A stretch of DNA of 64,000 nucleotides from Pseudomonadales bacterium (GTDB lineage: Bacteria > Pseudomonadota > Gammaproteobacteria > Pseudomonadales > Pseudohongiellaceae): contig JACKOJ010000001.1 in the NCBI GenBank assembly GCA_024234325.1, positions 620,001 to 684,000 of the forward strand, given 5' to 3'. Below the pieces are notes generated by a model that had not been told where the DNA came from, ran no database searches, and saw nothing but the letters and a program-made list of their open reading frames with translations. Numbering within the stretch: the first letter of the stretch is position 1; every line of letters begins with the position of its first letter. Positions 53,665 to 62,800 of the stretch are shown here, piece after piece. Both the position numbers and the translations under genes were made by a program.

Positions 53665-55137
53665 TCAGTCTGACCGGACAGGCCGATACACTGCCACATT
53701 GGCATGGCCCGCCTCCCGCAGGTGGGAAGCGTGCAGGCGACTCATCATCCCTTTCTCGCAATACAGAGCATAACTTTTATCATTCGGAAGCTCCGCAAAT
53801 CGGCTGCGCAACTGATAGAACGGAATCTTCAGCACCGGGGTTTGCAGATTGCCCAGAACCAGCTCGTTGCGCTCTTCCTCATCGGGATGACGGATATCAA
53901 TCACCACGGTATCGGCGCCAGGCTCCTGCAGTTCCTGCAGGGCATTCTGCGGGCGCCCCAGGCCTTCCATCACACGATCGATCATCTGGTATTCGGCACG
54001 CTCGATGGCAGCCTGCAGCACGGCCTCGTCGAAGTTGGCCTCTTCCCGCTCAATGCGGTGCATGCGCGCCCGGGTTGTGGGGCGCACCGAGACCACGCTG
54101 CAATACTCCGGAACGTTTTTGACGAACTCTTCGGTACCGATGGCGCGGGCAATGTCGATAATCTCGCGCTTGTCCACAGTAATCAGCGGGCGCAGGATGA
54201 GCTTGTCCGTCGCCCCGTCAATGATGGCGAGATTGGCAAGAGTCTGACTCGCCACCTGGGCCACACTCTCACCGGTAATCAATGCCTCTACCTTGAGCCG
54301 GTCCGCAATGCGCCCGGCGGCGCGCATCATCACCCGCTTGAAGATAACCCCCATCTGCGAGTTATCAACCTTGCTGACAATTTCCTCGATTACTTCCTCA
54401 AAGGGAACGGTCACAAACTTCACGCGATGACTCGCGCCGTACTTCATCCACAGATACAGCGCCACTTCCTTCACGGCGATCTCATGTTCAGCGCCCCCCA
54501 GCCGGAAGAAGCAATAATGCGTAAGCAAACCACGCTTGATGCACTGGTAGCTGGAGACAGTGGAATCGAATCCGCCCGAAATCAGGGACAGGACGCCGTC
54601 CTGCGTTCCCAGGGGATAACCTCCCAGGCCCTTGTAGGTGTTTTCAACCAGCATGAGCTCACTGCGCTGAATACCAACCCGTACAGAGACGTCCGGATTG
54701 CTCAGATCCACGCGCGCCCCCTCTGCCGCCCGCATCAGCGCCGCTCCCACCACGCGCTCCACCTCAATGGAGTTGAAGCTGTGCTTGCCCACCCGCTTGC
54801 AGCGGACGGCAAAGCTTCTGCCCGAGATGAGCGGGGCATAGAGTTCGCAAGCCCTGCGGGCGACGTCATCAAGATCCACCAGCTCCGAGGTCTGCACCTG
54901 CATCACGGTATCAATGCCGGGGGTGTGAGTCAGAATCTGCAGTACCCGCTCCTGGGCCGAGCTCTCGTCCAGTGGCGCATCCACGCTCAGGCTGTCCCAA
55001 CCGCCAGTGACACTGATCCCCGGGCCTACCGCGTCCAGTTGAGTGCGCAAATTGCGGCGCAGCACCGAAATATAGCGCTGGCGCACTTCGCGACTCTTGA
55101 TAATGATTTCAGGGAAAAAACGCAGGAGGTATTTCAT
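53665..55137 (-). CDS. thiI: tRNA 4-thiouridine synthase ThiI with rhodanese domain
   Basis: ThiI makes 4-thiouridine in tRNA and supplies sulfur for the thiamine thiazole. The 490-residue protein has an N-terminal ferredoxin-like/THUMP region, a PP-loop ATPase (LISGGFDST) and a C-terminal rhodanese domain with the persulfide Cys in YCEKGMMS. The ATG at 55137 has AGGAGG upstream; the frame is open to 55230 but that part is not conserved. It is divergent from glnA. Confidence 0.96.
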   Translation of the reverse strand: MKYLLRFFPEIIIKSREVRQRYISVLRRNLRTQLDAVGPGISVTGGWDSLSVDAPLDESSAQERVLQILTHTPGIDTVMQVQTSELVDLDDVARRACELYAPLISGRSFAVRCKRVGKHSFNSIEVERVVGAALMRAAEGARVDLSNPDVSVRVGIQRSELMLVENTYKGLGGYPLGTQDGVLSLISGGFDSTVSSYQCIKRGLLTHYCFFRLGGAEHEIAVKEVALYLWMKYGASHRVKFVTVPFEEVIEEIVSKVDNSQMGVIFKRVMMRAAGRIADRLKVEALITGESVAQVASQTLANLAIIDGATDKLILRPLITVDKREIIDIARAIGTEEFVKNVPEYCSVVSVRPTTRARMHRIEREEANFDEAVLQAAIERAEYQMIDRVMEGLGRPQNALQELQEPGADTVVIDIRHPDEEERNELVLGNLQTPVLKIPFYQLRSRFAELPNDKSYALYCEKGMMSRLHASHLREAGHANVAVYRPVRSD

Positions 55138-55195
55138 GCTGGAAGTGCCTGTCAGACGAAAAACAGCACAAGCTCCGGTGTCGCCGGAACACCAA

Positions 55196-55211
55196 TGCAC
55201 CAATATGGTGC
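55196..55211 (+). promoter_or_regulatory. NtrC binding site 1 upstream of glnA
   Basis: TGCACCAATATGGTGC is an essentially perfect NtrC palindrome (TGCACC-N5-GGTGC). Its centre lies near -137 relative to the sigma-54 promoter start at about 55341, close to the -140 site of E. coli glnA. Confidence 0.85.
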
Positions 55212-55225
55212 TTAATGAGCATATG

Positions 55226-55241
55226 TGCACTTAATTTGTGC
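55226..55241 (+). promoter_or_regulatory. NtrC binding site 2 upstream of glnA
   Basis: TGCACTTAATTTGTGC matches the NtrC palindrome with one change in each inner half-site. It lies 30 bp (three helical turns) from site 1, near -107, matching the -108 site of E. coli glnA. Confidence 0.75.
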
Positions 55242-55314
55242 GCTTTGCGGCAGCAAGCGCAGGACGCAATTTTGGAAGGCCGCGTATTTAAAGGGCTGGG
55301 GCACAGTTTTCTAC

Positions 55315-55330
55315 TGGCATATATTTTGCT
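55315..55330 (+). promoter_or_regulatory. Sigma-54 (-24/-12) promoter of glnA
   Basis: TGGCATATATTTTGCT fits the consensus TGGCAYR-N4-TTGCW, with GG and GC ten bases apart. It predicts a start near 55341 and a leader of about 187 bases before the glnA ATG. Confidence 0.88.
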
Positions 55331-55527
55331 CCTACCCCTGCACACAAGGCCCGCTTGCGCGCTATTATAGCCCCTGGAGAGCTACTTGTTGAGCATCAGA
55401 CCCTGGCGCCCGGCAATATCCCACAACGCAAGCAAGGTTTTATACAGGAGCTCCGAATTCCTCGGCGGCTCCAGCCATTAACCAGTGACCTAAGCCGTCA
55501 CATTCTCGATCGCACGGAGGATCAAGA

Positions 55528-56937
55528 ATGTCTGAAAAGACTCTTAAACTTATAAAAGACAACGATGTAAAGTGGGTTGACCTCCGTTTTACAGACACCA
55601 AGGGCAAAGAACAGCACGTGACTTTCCCGGCAAACGTCGTCGACGAATCCTTCATGGAAGGCGTGATGTTTGACGGTTCCTCCGTTGCTGGCTGGAAAGG
55701 CATCAACGAATCCGACATGATTCTGCGTCCGGACGATTCCACAGCGGTTCTGGATCCCTTCGTGGACGAGCCGCAAGTCAATCTGACCTGCGACATCATT
55801 GAGCCCAAGACCATGCAGGGTTACAACCGTGACCCCCGTTCCGTAGCACGTCGCGCGGAAGAATACCTGAAGTCCACCGGTATCGGCGACCAGGCATTCT
55901 TCGGCCCCGAGCCGGAATTCTTCGTATTCGACGAAGTAAAGTGGAAAACCGACATGAGCCGCTCCTACTTCGAGATCGGTTCTGATGAGGCCGCATGGTC
56001 CACAGACAAGACCATCGAAGGCGGCAACAAGGGCCACCGTCCGAAGGTGAAAGGCGGTTACTTCCCCGTTGCTCCGGTAGATTCCATGCACGACCTGCGC
56101 TGCGCCATGTGCGACACCATGACCGAGATGGGTCTGGTGGTTGAACTGCACCACCACGAAGTGGGCAACGCTGGCCAACTGGAAATCGGCACCAAATTCA
56201 ACAGCCTGGTGAAGAAGGCAGACGAAGTTCAGATCCTGAAATACTGCGTGCTGAACACGGCTGATGCCTATGGCAAAACAGCGACCTTCATGCCCAAGCC
56301 CCTGGTAGGCGACAACGGCAGCGGTATGCACGTTCACCAGTCCATCTCCAAAGGTGGCAAGAACGTCTTCGCGGGTGACCAGTATGCGGGTCTGTCCATG
56401 GAAGCGCTGTACTACATCGGCGGCATCATCAAGCACGCCAAGGCGCTGAACGCCTTCGGCAACGCTTCTACCAACTCCTACAAGCGTCTGGTAAAAGGCT
56501 TTGAAGCCCCGACTCTGCTGGCGTACTCCTCACGCAACCGCTCTGCGGCGATCCGTATCCCCTACGTTCTGGGCGGCAACCCCCGCGCTATCCGTGTCGA
56601 AGTACGTTTCGGTGACCCGACAGCCAACCCCTACCTGTTCTTCTCTGCCATGCTGATGGCGGGCCTGGACGGTATCAAGAACAAGATCCACCCCGGCGAC
56701 CCCGCCACCAAGGATCTGTACGACCTGGAGCCGGAAGAAGAGGCCCTGATCCCGCGCGTGTGCTACTCCCTGGACGAAGCACTGGACGCGCTGGACAAGG
56801 ATCGCGATTTCCTCAAGCAGGGCGGCGTATTCTGCGACGACCTGATCGATGCCTACATCGAGCTGAAGTCTGCAGACTGCACACGCCTGAACATGTCCAC
56901 TCACCCGGTTGAGTTTGATATGTACTACAGCGTGTAA
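55528..56937 (+). CDS. glnA: Glutamine synthetase type I
   Basis: GlnA makes glutamine from glutamate, ammonia and ATP and is the entry point of nitrogen assimilation. The 469-residue protein has MFDGSSVAGWKGI, the Mg sites (GPEPEFFVFD; ELHHHEVGNAGQ), NGSGMHVHQS, NRSAAIRIPY and the adenylylation-site Tyr in KDLYDLEPEE. It is preceded by two NtrC sites and a sigma-54 promoter and followed by a strong terminator, so it is a separate transcription unit from ntrBC. Confidence 0.98.
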   Translation: MSEKTLKLIKDNDVKWVDLRFTDTKGKEQHVTFPANVVDESFMEGVMFDGSSVAGWKGINESDMILRPDDSTAVLDPFVDEPQVNLTCDIIEPKTMQGYNRDPRSVARRAEEYLKSTGIGDQAFFGPEPEFFVFDEVKWKTDMSRSYFEIGSDEAAWSTDKTIEGGNKGHRPKVKGGYFPVAPVDSMHDLRCAMCDTMTEMGLVVELHHHEVGNAGQLEIGTKFNSLVKKADEVQILKYCVLNTADAYGKTATFMPKPLVGDNGSGMHVHQSISKGGKNVFAGDQYAGLSMEALYYIGGIIKHAKALNAFGNASTNSYKRLVKGFEAPTLLAYSSRNRSAAIRIPYVLGGNPRAIRVEVRFGDPTANPYLFFSAMLMAGLDGIKNKIHPGDPATKDLYDLEPEEEALIPRVCYSLDEALDALDKDRDFLKQGGVFCDDLIDAYIELKSADCTRLNMSTHPVEFDMYYSV

Positions 56938-56959
56938 TGCCTCAGGATTGAGCATGAAG

Positions 56960-56991
56960 AAAAAGCCCGGCACCAGCCGGGCTTTTTTTTT
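56960..56991 (+). terminator. Rho-independent terminator after glnA
   Basis: AAAGCCCGGC-ACCA-GCCGGGC followed by nine T; a long perfect GC stem starting 26 bases after the glnA stop. Confidence 0.93.
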
Positions 56992-57051
56992 GCCCAACGC
57001 CCCCCGATCTGCCCCGTTTTGCATCCACCTTTTCACTTCCTGATTGCGCTA

Positions 57052-57068
57052 TGCACCATGTTGGTGCA
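57052..57068 (+). promoter_or_regulatory. NtrC binding site upstream of ntrB
   Basis: TGCACCATGTTGGTGCA is a perfect 7+7 palindrome around a 3-base centre. It lies between the glnA terminator and ntrB, so NtrC probably controls its own operon. Confidence 0.82.
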
Positions 57069-57130
57069 CTGTAGGCGCAACGCCTGCACAAACCCGGCGC
57101 AAGCGTCCCGAAAAGTACGACATTGCTGGT

Positions 57131-57146
57131 TGGTTTACTTATTGCA
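57131..57146 (+). promoter_or_regulatory. Possible weak sigma-54 promoter of ntrBC
   Basis: TGGTTTACTTATTGCA keeps the invariant GG-N10-GC spacing of -24/-12 promoters but departs from consensus at the C-A-C positions. It lies about 80 bp after the NtrC site and 58 bp before the ntrB start codon. Confidence 0.4.
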
Positions 57147-57203
57147 TGTCATCCCATAATCGCGGGAAATCCGGGGGTTTCCGCACCTGAATAGAGCAGT
57201 AGT

Positions 57204-58307
57204 GTGAATATCAATCAATTGTATAAACGACTTCTGGATAATCTGAGTACCGGCGTCATCGTTTTTGATCAGGAACTACGGCTCAACTACATCAATCTCG
57301 CGGCAGAGAGCCTGCTGGCCATCAGTGGCCGACAGATCCATCACGCGTGGATCGGCGATATTTTTCTGGGAGCAGAACAGGACATTGCGGAAATCTCCAA
57401 CGCCCAGAGCAGCCACCACAGCTTTACCAAGCGACGGGCGGAGCTGCATCTGAATCAGGGTCGAACCATCGTGGTGGACTACACCATTACTCCCCTGACA
57501 GACCTGGAGGACGCCCACATCCTGATGGAAGTGCAGGCGCTGAACTACGCCGAACGGATCAGCAAGGAAGAGGCCCTGGTTTCCACTCACGAAACCACAA
57601 GAGAACTGGTGCGAGGCCTTGCCCATGAGATCAAGAACCCACTGGGCGGCATCCGCGGTGCAGCCCAGTTGCTGGCCCGAGAGTTGCCCGACAGCGAGCT
57701 GACCGACTACACGAACGTCATTATTGAGGAGGCAGACCGACTGCACAAACTGGTAGACCGGCTTGTCGGATCAAAGAAACTGCCCGAACTGCGCCCCATC
57801 AATATTCACGAAGTGCTGGAACGGGTGCGCAATCTGATCGAAGCGGAAGTGCAGGACAAGGACATTCACATCGAGCGCAATTACGACCCCAGCATTCCGG
57901 ATGTGATGGCGGACTCGGAACAATTGATCCAGGCCGTGTTGAATATTGTACGCAACGCCATGCAAGCCCTGGAGAGTCCGAATGTCCGTCACAGTACCGG
58001 CACGATTCAACTGACCACCCGGGTGCTTCGAAATGTGACGATTGGCCCGGTGTTTCACAGACTGGCTGCGCGCATCGAGATCATTGACAACGGCCCAGGC
58101 ATTCCGGAGGAACTGATAGGCAGCATTTTCTATCCGATGATCAGTGGGCGAGCGGAAGGCACAGGACTGGGGCTCTCCATAGCCCACTCCATCATCAATC
58201 AGCACAAGGGGATGATCGAATGCAGCAGCAAGCCCGGATACACAAGATTCGCAATTTTCATTCCGGTAGCAGAACAGAAGCAGATTAAACACAAAACAGC
58301 AGACTGA
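57204..58307 (+). CDS. ntrB: Nitrogen regulation sensor kinase NtrB (GlnL)
   Basis: NtrB phosphorylates or dephosphorylates NtrC under control of PII. The 367-residue cytoplasmic protein has a PAS domain (about 5-110), the HisKA H-box LAHEIKNPLGGIRGAAQLL, and HATPase N, G1 and G2 boxes (VLNIVRNAMQAL; IIDNGPGIP; GTGLGLSIAHSII). There is no membrane segment, as expected. The start codon is GTG. ntrC follows after 59 bases. Confidence 0.95.
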   Translation: MNINQLYKRLLDNLSTGVIVFDQELRLNYINLAAESLLAISGRQIHHAWIGDIFLGAEQDIAEISNAQSSHHSFTKRRAELHLNQGRTIVVDYTITPLTDLEDAHILMEVQALNYAERISKEEALVSTHETTRELVRGLAHEIKNPLGGIRGAAQLLARELPDSELTDYTNVIIEEADRLHKLVDRLVGSKKLPELRPINIHEVLERVRNLIEAEVQDKDIHIERNYDPSIPDVMADSEQLIQAVLNIVRNAMQALESPNVRHSTGTIQLTTRVLRNVTIGPVFHRLAARIEIIDNGPGIPEELIGSIFYPMISGRAEGTGLGLSIAHSIINQHKGMIECSSKPGYTRFAIFIPVAEQKQIKHKTAD

Positions 58308-58366
58308 TGATATTCAGGTTCATTACTCCATACGTCTGAATATTTTTACACACAGGATCACTGACT

Positions 58367-59782
58367 ATGAGCAAACACAATTCTGTCTGGGTACTCGACG
58401 ACGACAAGTCGATTCGTTGGGTGCTGGAAAAGTCGCTCACGCGAACCGGGCTGTCCACGCTCTGTTTCGAGAACGGCGAGGACCTTTTGCACCGCCTGGA
58501 AAAGGAACGACCGGACGCCATTATCAGCGACATCCGCATGCCCGGCATCAATGGGCTCGACCTGCTTTCCACCGTTCACGACCAGTATCCCCAGCTTCCG
58601 GTCATCATCATGACGGCGCATTCGGATCTGGACAGCGCCGTGTCCTCCTACAGCAGGGGGGCCTTTGAATATCTCCCAAAGCCGTTTGACATAGACGAAG
58701 CGGTCGCCATGACCGTGCGCGCACTGGAGCACGCACGTGAGAAGAATGTGGAGATCCCTTCGCCGTCCAATGACAGCCCCAAGGACATCATTGGCGAAGC
58801 CCCGGCCATGCAGGAAGTGTTTCGCGCCATTGGCCGCCTGTCCCAGTCCAACATCACTGTATTGATCAATGGCGAATCCGGCACGGGCAAGGAACTTGTG
58901 GCCCATGCCCTGCATCGCCACAGCCCGAGGAAAAACAATCAGTTTATTGCGCTCAACGTCGCCGCAATTCCCAAGGACCTGATTGAATCCGAACTCTTCG
59001 GTCATGAAAAAGGGGCCTTCACCGGCGCTACGGCTCAGCGCACCGGACGCTTTGAGCAGGCCAATGGCGGCACGCTCTTCCTGGACGAGATCGGGGACAT
59101 GCCGGCAGACACCCAGACACGACTGCTGCGCGTATTGAGTGATGGTGAGTTCTATCGGGTGGGGGGACACACCCCCATCAAGGTCGATGTGCGCATCATC
59201 GCTGCCACGCACCAGAACCTGGAGGCTCTTGTTGGCAAACACCTGTTCCGGGAAGACCTTTTTCACCGCCTGAACGTCATCCGCATCCACATTCCACGCC
59301 TGCGGGACAGGCGGGAAGACATCCCTCGCCTGGCAAAACACTTCCTGGCCAAGGCCGCAGAGGAGCTGGAAACAGAACCCAAGGTCTTCCGACCGGAGAC
59401 AGAGAAATATCTGACGGGGCTGAGCTGGCCCGGCAACGTGCGCCAGCTTGAGAACTTCTGTCGCTGGATCACCGTCATGGCCTCCAGCCGTGAAGTCCAC
59501 ATCGACGACCTGCCCCCGGAACTTCTGGAAGCCCAGGCACAGGTCAGCAGTGCGGGAAGCTGGTCCCAGTTGCTGTACAACTGGGCGGATCAGGAATTGA
59601 ACCTGGGGCACCGGGAGATTCTGAATCAGGCCACGCCTGTCTTCGAGCGCACCATGATTGAAGTGGCACTCAAGCACACGGCAGGACGCCGTCGTGACGC
59701 CGCCATGCTGCTCGGCTGGGGGCGTAACACGCTGACCCGCAAAATCAAGGAACTGGGAATCGAGAACGAAGACGAGACCTGA
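58367..59782 (+). CDS. ntrC: Nitrogen regulation response regulator NtrC (GlnG)
   Basis: NtrC activates sigma-54 promoters when phosphorylated. The 471-residue protein has a receiver domain with Asp55 (IISDIRMPG), an AAA+ domain with Walker A GESGTGKE and the sigma-54-contacting GAFTGA loop, and a C-terminal Fis-type helix-turn-helix (RRRDAAMLLGWGRNTLTRKIKEL). Palindromes matching its site lie ahead of glnA and ntrB. Confidence 0.97.
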   Translation: MSKHNSVWVLDDDKSIRWVLEKSLTRTGLSTLCFENGEDLLHRLEKERPDAIISDIRMPGINGLDLLSTVHDQYPQLPVIIMTAHSDLDSAVSSYSRGAFEYLPKPFDIDEAVAMTVRALEHAREKNVEIPSPSNDSPKDIIGEAPAMQEVFRAIGRLSQSNITVLINGESGTGKELVAHALHRHSPRKNNQFIALNVAAIPKDLIESELFGHEKGAFTGATAQRTGRFEQANGGTLFLDEIGDMPADTQTRLLRVLSDGEFYRVGGHTPIKVDVRIIAATHQNLEALVGKHLFREDLFHRLNVIRIHIPRLRDRREDIPRLAKHFLAKAAEELETEPKVFRPETEKYLTGLSWPGNVRQLENFCRWITVMASSREVHIDDLPPELLEAQAQVSSAGSWSQLLYNWADQELNLGHREILNQATPVFERTMIEVALKHTAGRRRDAAMLLGWGRNTLTRKIKELGIENEDET

Positions 59783-59793
59783 GCCGGCTCTAC

Positions 59794-59821
59794 GCCCTGA
59801 GATGTGCACTCATCTCAGGGC
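59794..59821. other. Strong hairpin across the MshQ-like stop codon
   Basis: GCCCTGAGATG-(6)-CATCTCAGGGC is a perfect 11-bp inverted repeat between the convergent ntrC and MshQ-like genes, and it includes the latter's TGA. It lacks a T-run on either side, so an intrinsic terminator is uncertain; it may protect mRNA ends or act with a factor. Confidence 0.6.
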
Positions 59822-62800
59822 GTCGGGCGATTGTATATTTCCTGCCAGTTGATAATACGGTCGTGCATGCGGTACTGACCAAACTCAATCTGCCCTGTCG
59901 GGTTTTCATTGTAGTCGTTGTCCTGATCATCCCACTCGAAGCCGAGGTACAGCAAACCTGCGGCATTCAGATCCAGCGTGATATTGACCGTACCCGCATT
60001 GCCCTCACCCGGCGCCGATGTCTGCAGGGGACTGTCGCTCGGCGTGGCGACATTTTCAAGGCCCTGCGTCTGACCGTCGAGGAAGGTTGCAGTGTCCGGT
60101 GAACTCAGCACCGTGTCGCCGGGATCGAGATCCCCCGTGTAGGTTCCCCCGACAAAACTCAGATCGGCCACATCGATCAGCGTACAGTCATCGAGCGTGT
60201 TGCGCACAAACTCGGAACCGTTGAAATATTCCACCAGGAAGGTCAGCGCGAGAGCTTCCGTCTCCGGGCCATAGGCGTTGTTGACAATCAGGCGCCCGTA
60301 GCGGAACTCATGTTCATCGATCAGGTGATAAACCGCCGTACCCGGCTCCGTCGGGAACACATCAAGATCCACATCCAGCACGCCGAGGGAGGTAAGTGGA
60401 TCGATACGGGCGGGATCGATGGTGACACCGTCGTTGTCCGTAGGCTTGAAGGCAATCTGCATGTCCGTGAAGGGACCGTCGGGCGCAGCAGGCGAATTGC
60501 GCTGGAAGATCAGGTTGCCGGTCAGGGTCACAATGCCGTTGCTCCAGCTTGTTCCGAACGTGGTCGGCACCGAGCTGTTCGCCAGGCGCGAGGTATAGTT
60601 CACGTCGCTTGCGCCTGTCACATCATCAATGGCCACCAGCGCCAGCTCGGCGTAGGTATCCAGCTTGGCATAGTTACCCCGGTAGTTCACCGTGGTGTAG
60701 TTACCACTGTCAGTCAGACCTTTCGCAGTCAACTGCACCGAGACCTCGAACGGTTCATTCATGTAGGTAAAGCTGGAGTCCGGCGTACAGGACATATCCG
60801 CCCGGCCGGTCAGGCTCTTTTGGGCCACCGTGAAACGGTTGGGATAGAAGCGCCCTACATTCAGTACCCGCCCTTCGATATTCTGGGTTCCCAGATACGG
60901 AATAACCGTGTTGCTGGTGTTGACGATGTCTGCCCGCAGATCAATGATCCCCACCTCGTTGTAGATCACACTGTGGGTATTCGCACCGAGTGAGAAGCCA
61001 TCGAAATCATCATTCGACAGGACACCGGCAATACCACCTGGCACCTTATTCTCGATAATGCTGAGCTTGACCTTGTAAGCCGCCGAAGCGCTGTCCACGT
61101 CGAAATTCGGTGTGGCATGGTTGTCGGATAGATTGGCACCGGCATCGGGCACCCCGTCATTATTGGTATCGTCGCCTGCCTGCCAGCCAACCGCCGTCAC
61201 CGTGGTGTCGAAGGATTGCCCGGCAATCCGCCACAGGGAGCCGTTATGATCCGCCGCATAGGACGCGTCTCCCGTGCCATTGGTCTGACGCCCGTCGCTG
61301 AAGTCGATATCGAAACCAAACGGCCGCACGATGAACTGATTGCTAGTCGCCGTGATCTTGCTGCCGGACTTCGTCGCGAGTTGCGGATCAACATTGTCCC
61401 CATAAGGGATATTGAAACTGCTCAGCAAACGCATCTTGCCGACGTCAGAATAGTTGATCACGATCGGTGCTCCCGGCACGCCACCTCCGACATCCGTCAG
61501 AGTAATCGGTACCGTGGCATAGTTCACCGGATCCCCCGTGTCGAGCAGGGGAACAGTGGTGGAATTGACCTGGAAGGTTTCTGTCGCGTCCACACACGCA
61601 GTCGGATCATCACACTGTGCGGCAAACTCGATGTCGAGGGTCTGGCCGACAGAGAAGAGCGGGTTACAGATGCTCGGGTTGGTTCCAGAGGAACTCACAG
61701 CCTGCACAAACAGTTGCGAGGCATTCGGGTTCACGTTCGACGCCTTGCCGGCGATCTGCAGCGGAATCGGCGTGACCGCATCCAGGGTTCCGGAATTGAA
61801 GAAACGCAGCCCTACTTTCGATACGGAGTAATTGGGATCCTCACTCAGGATTTCCGTATTGGTACCATCGGAAACGTTGATATTGACTACTTCCGGATCC
61901 GTCGAAGGATTTGTGTAATCAAAATGCAGCGTGACGCTGTTCTGCCCCGTGGGGAAGGTGTAGGTGGCAACGCCGTCATTGGCAGTGCCGTTGACCAGCG
62001 TTCCTCCACCGCTTATGACTCTCGACCAGTTGCCCTTGCTGGTAGTGGTGCTCGTATTCAGATTAAGGGTGATCGCCCCTGGCTCAATGGGTGAGTGGGC
62101 AACGTCGTGTGCCGTGATGACCACTTCCACTCCTACACAGGCCACACCGTTGTAGGTGCCGCTGGTCATGCCGCCAATCTTGATCTCGTAGTGGTTCACA
62201 CCGAGCGGGCTGACGTTACAGTCTGTTGTTTCTGCCGTCACCTTGACATCGTCCACCGAGAAGGTGGCACCCGTTGTGTAACCCTGCACGATGCGGAAGC
62301 GGATTTGTGTCGAACCGGTTGGGGTCCCGGTCATCACCGCAGAGAGGTTCAGGTTGCCGGACAAACCACTGCCGGTTGCCACGTTTGCCAGTGTGGTACC
62401 TCGCTTATAAAGTGCCACCTGCTGCCAGGCTGCCGCACTGCTGTGACGGGCCTCCACCACAAACTCCTCAAACGTGCCGAGGTTCTGGTAGTTGAAACTG
62501 AAACTCAGAATCAGGCTTGAGCTCAGGGTTGCACCGCTGAGATCGATCGAGCGCATCAGGCTCTGGTTGGCACCACCGGTAAAGACGGCCTTGCCACCAC
62601 TGACCTTGACGTTTCCGGACGCTGCCCCGCCCCCGAGCGCATCCACTTCCTGCCAGTTGTCTGCCCAGGCATTGGTGCCATTCTGGTTGGCGTAAGATAC
62701 CGTACTGAAGGTATCCAGGTAGTTCAGCGTTACCCCTTCGCTGTAAGTGAAGGTAGGAGCCTCGGAGCCAGAGCCTGGCGGGTGCCCTTCACGAGCAATA

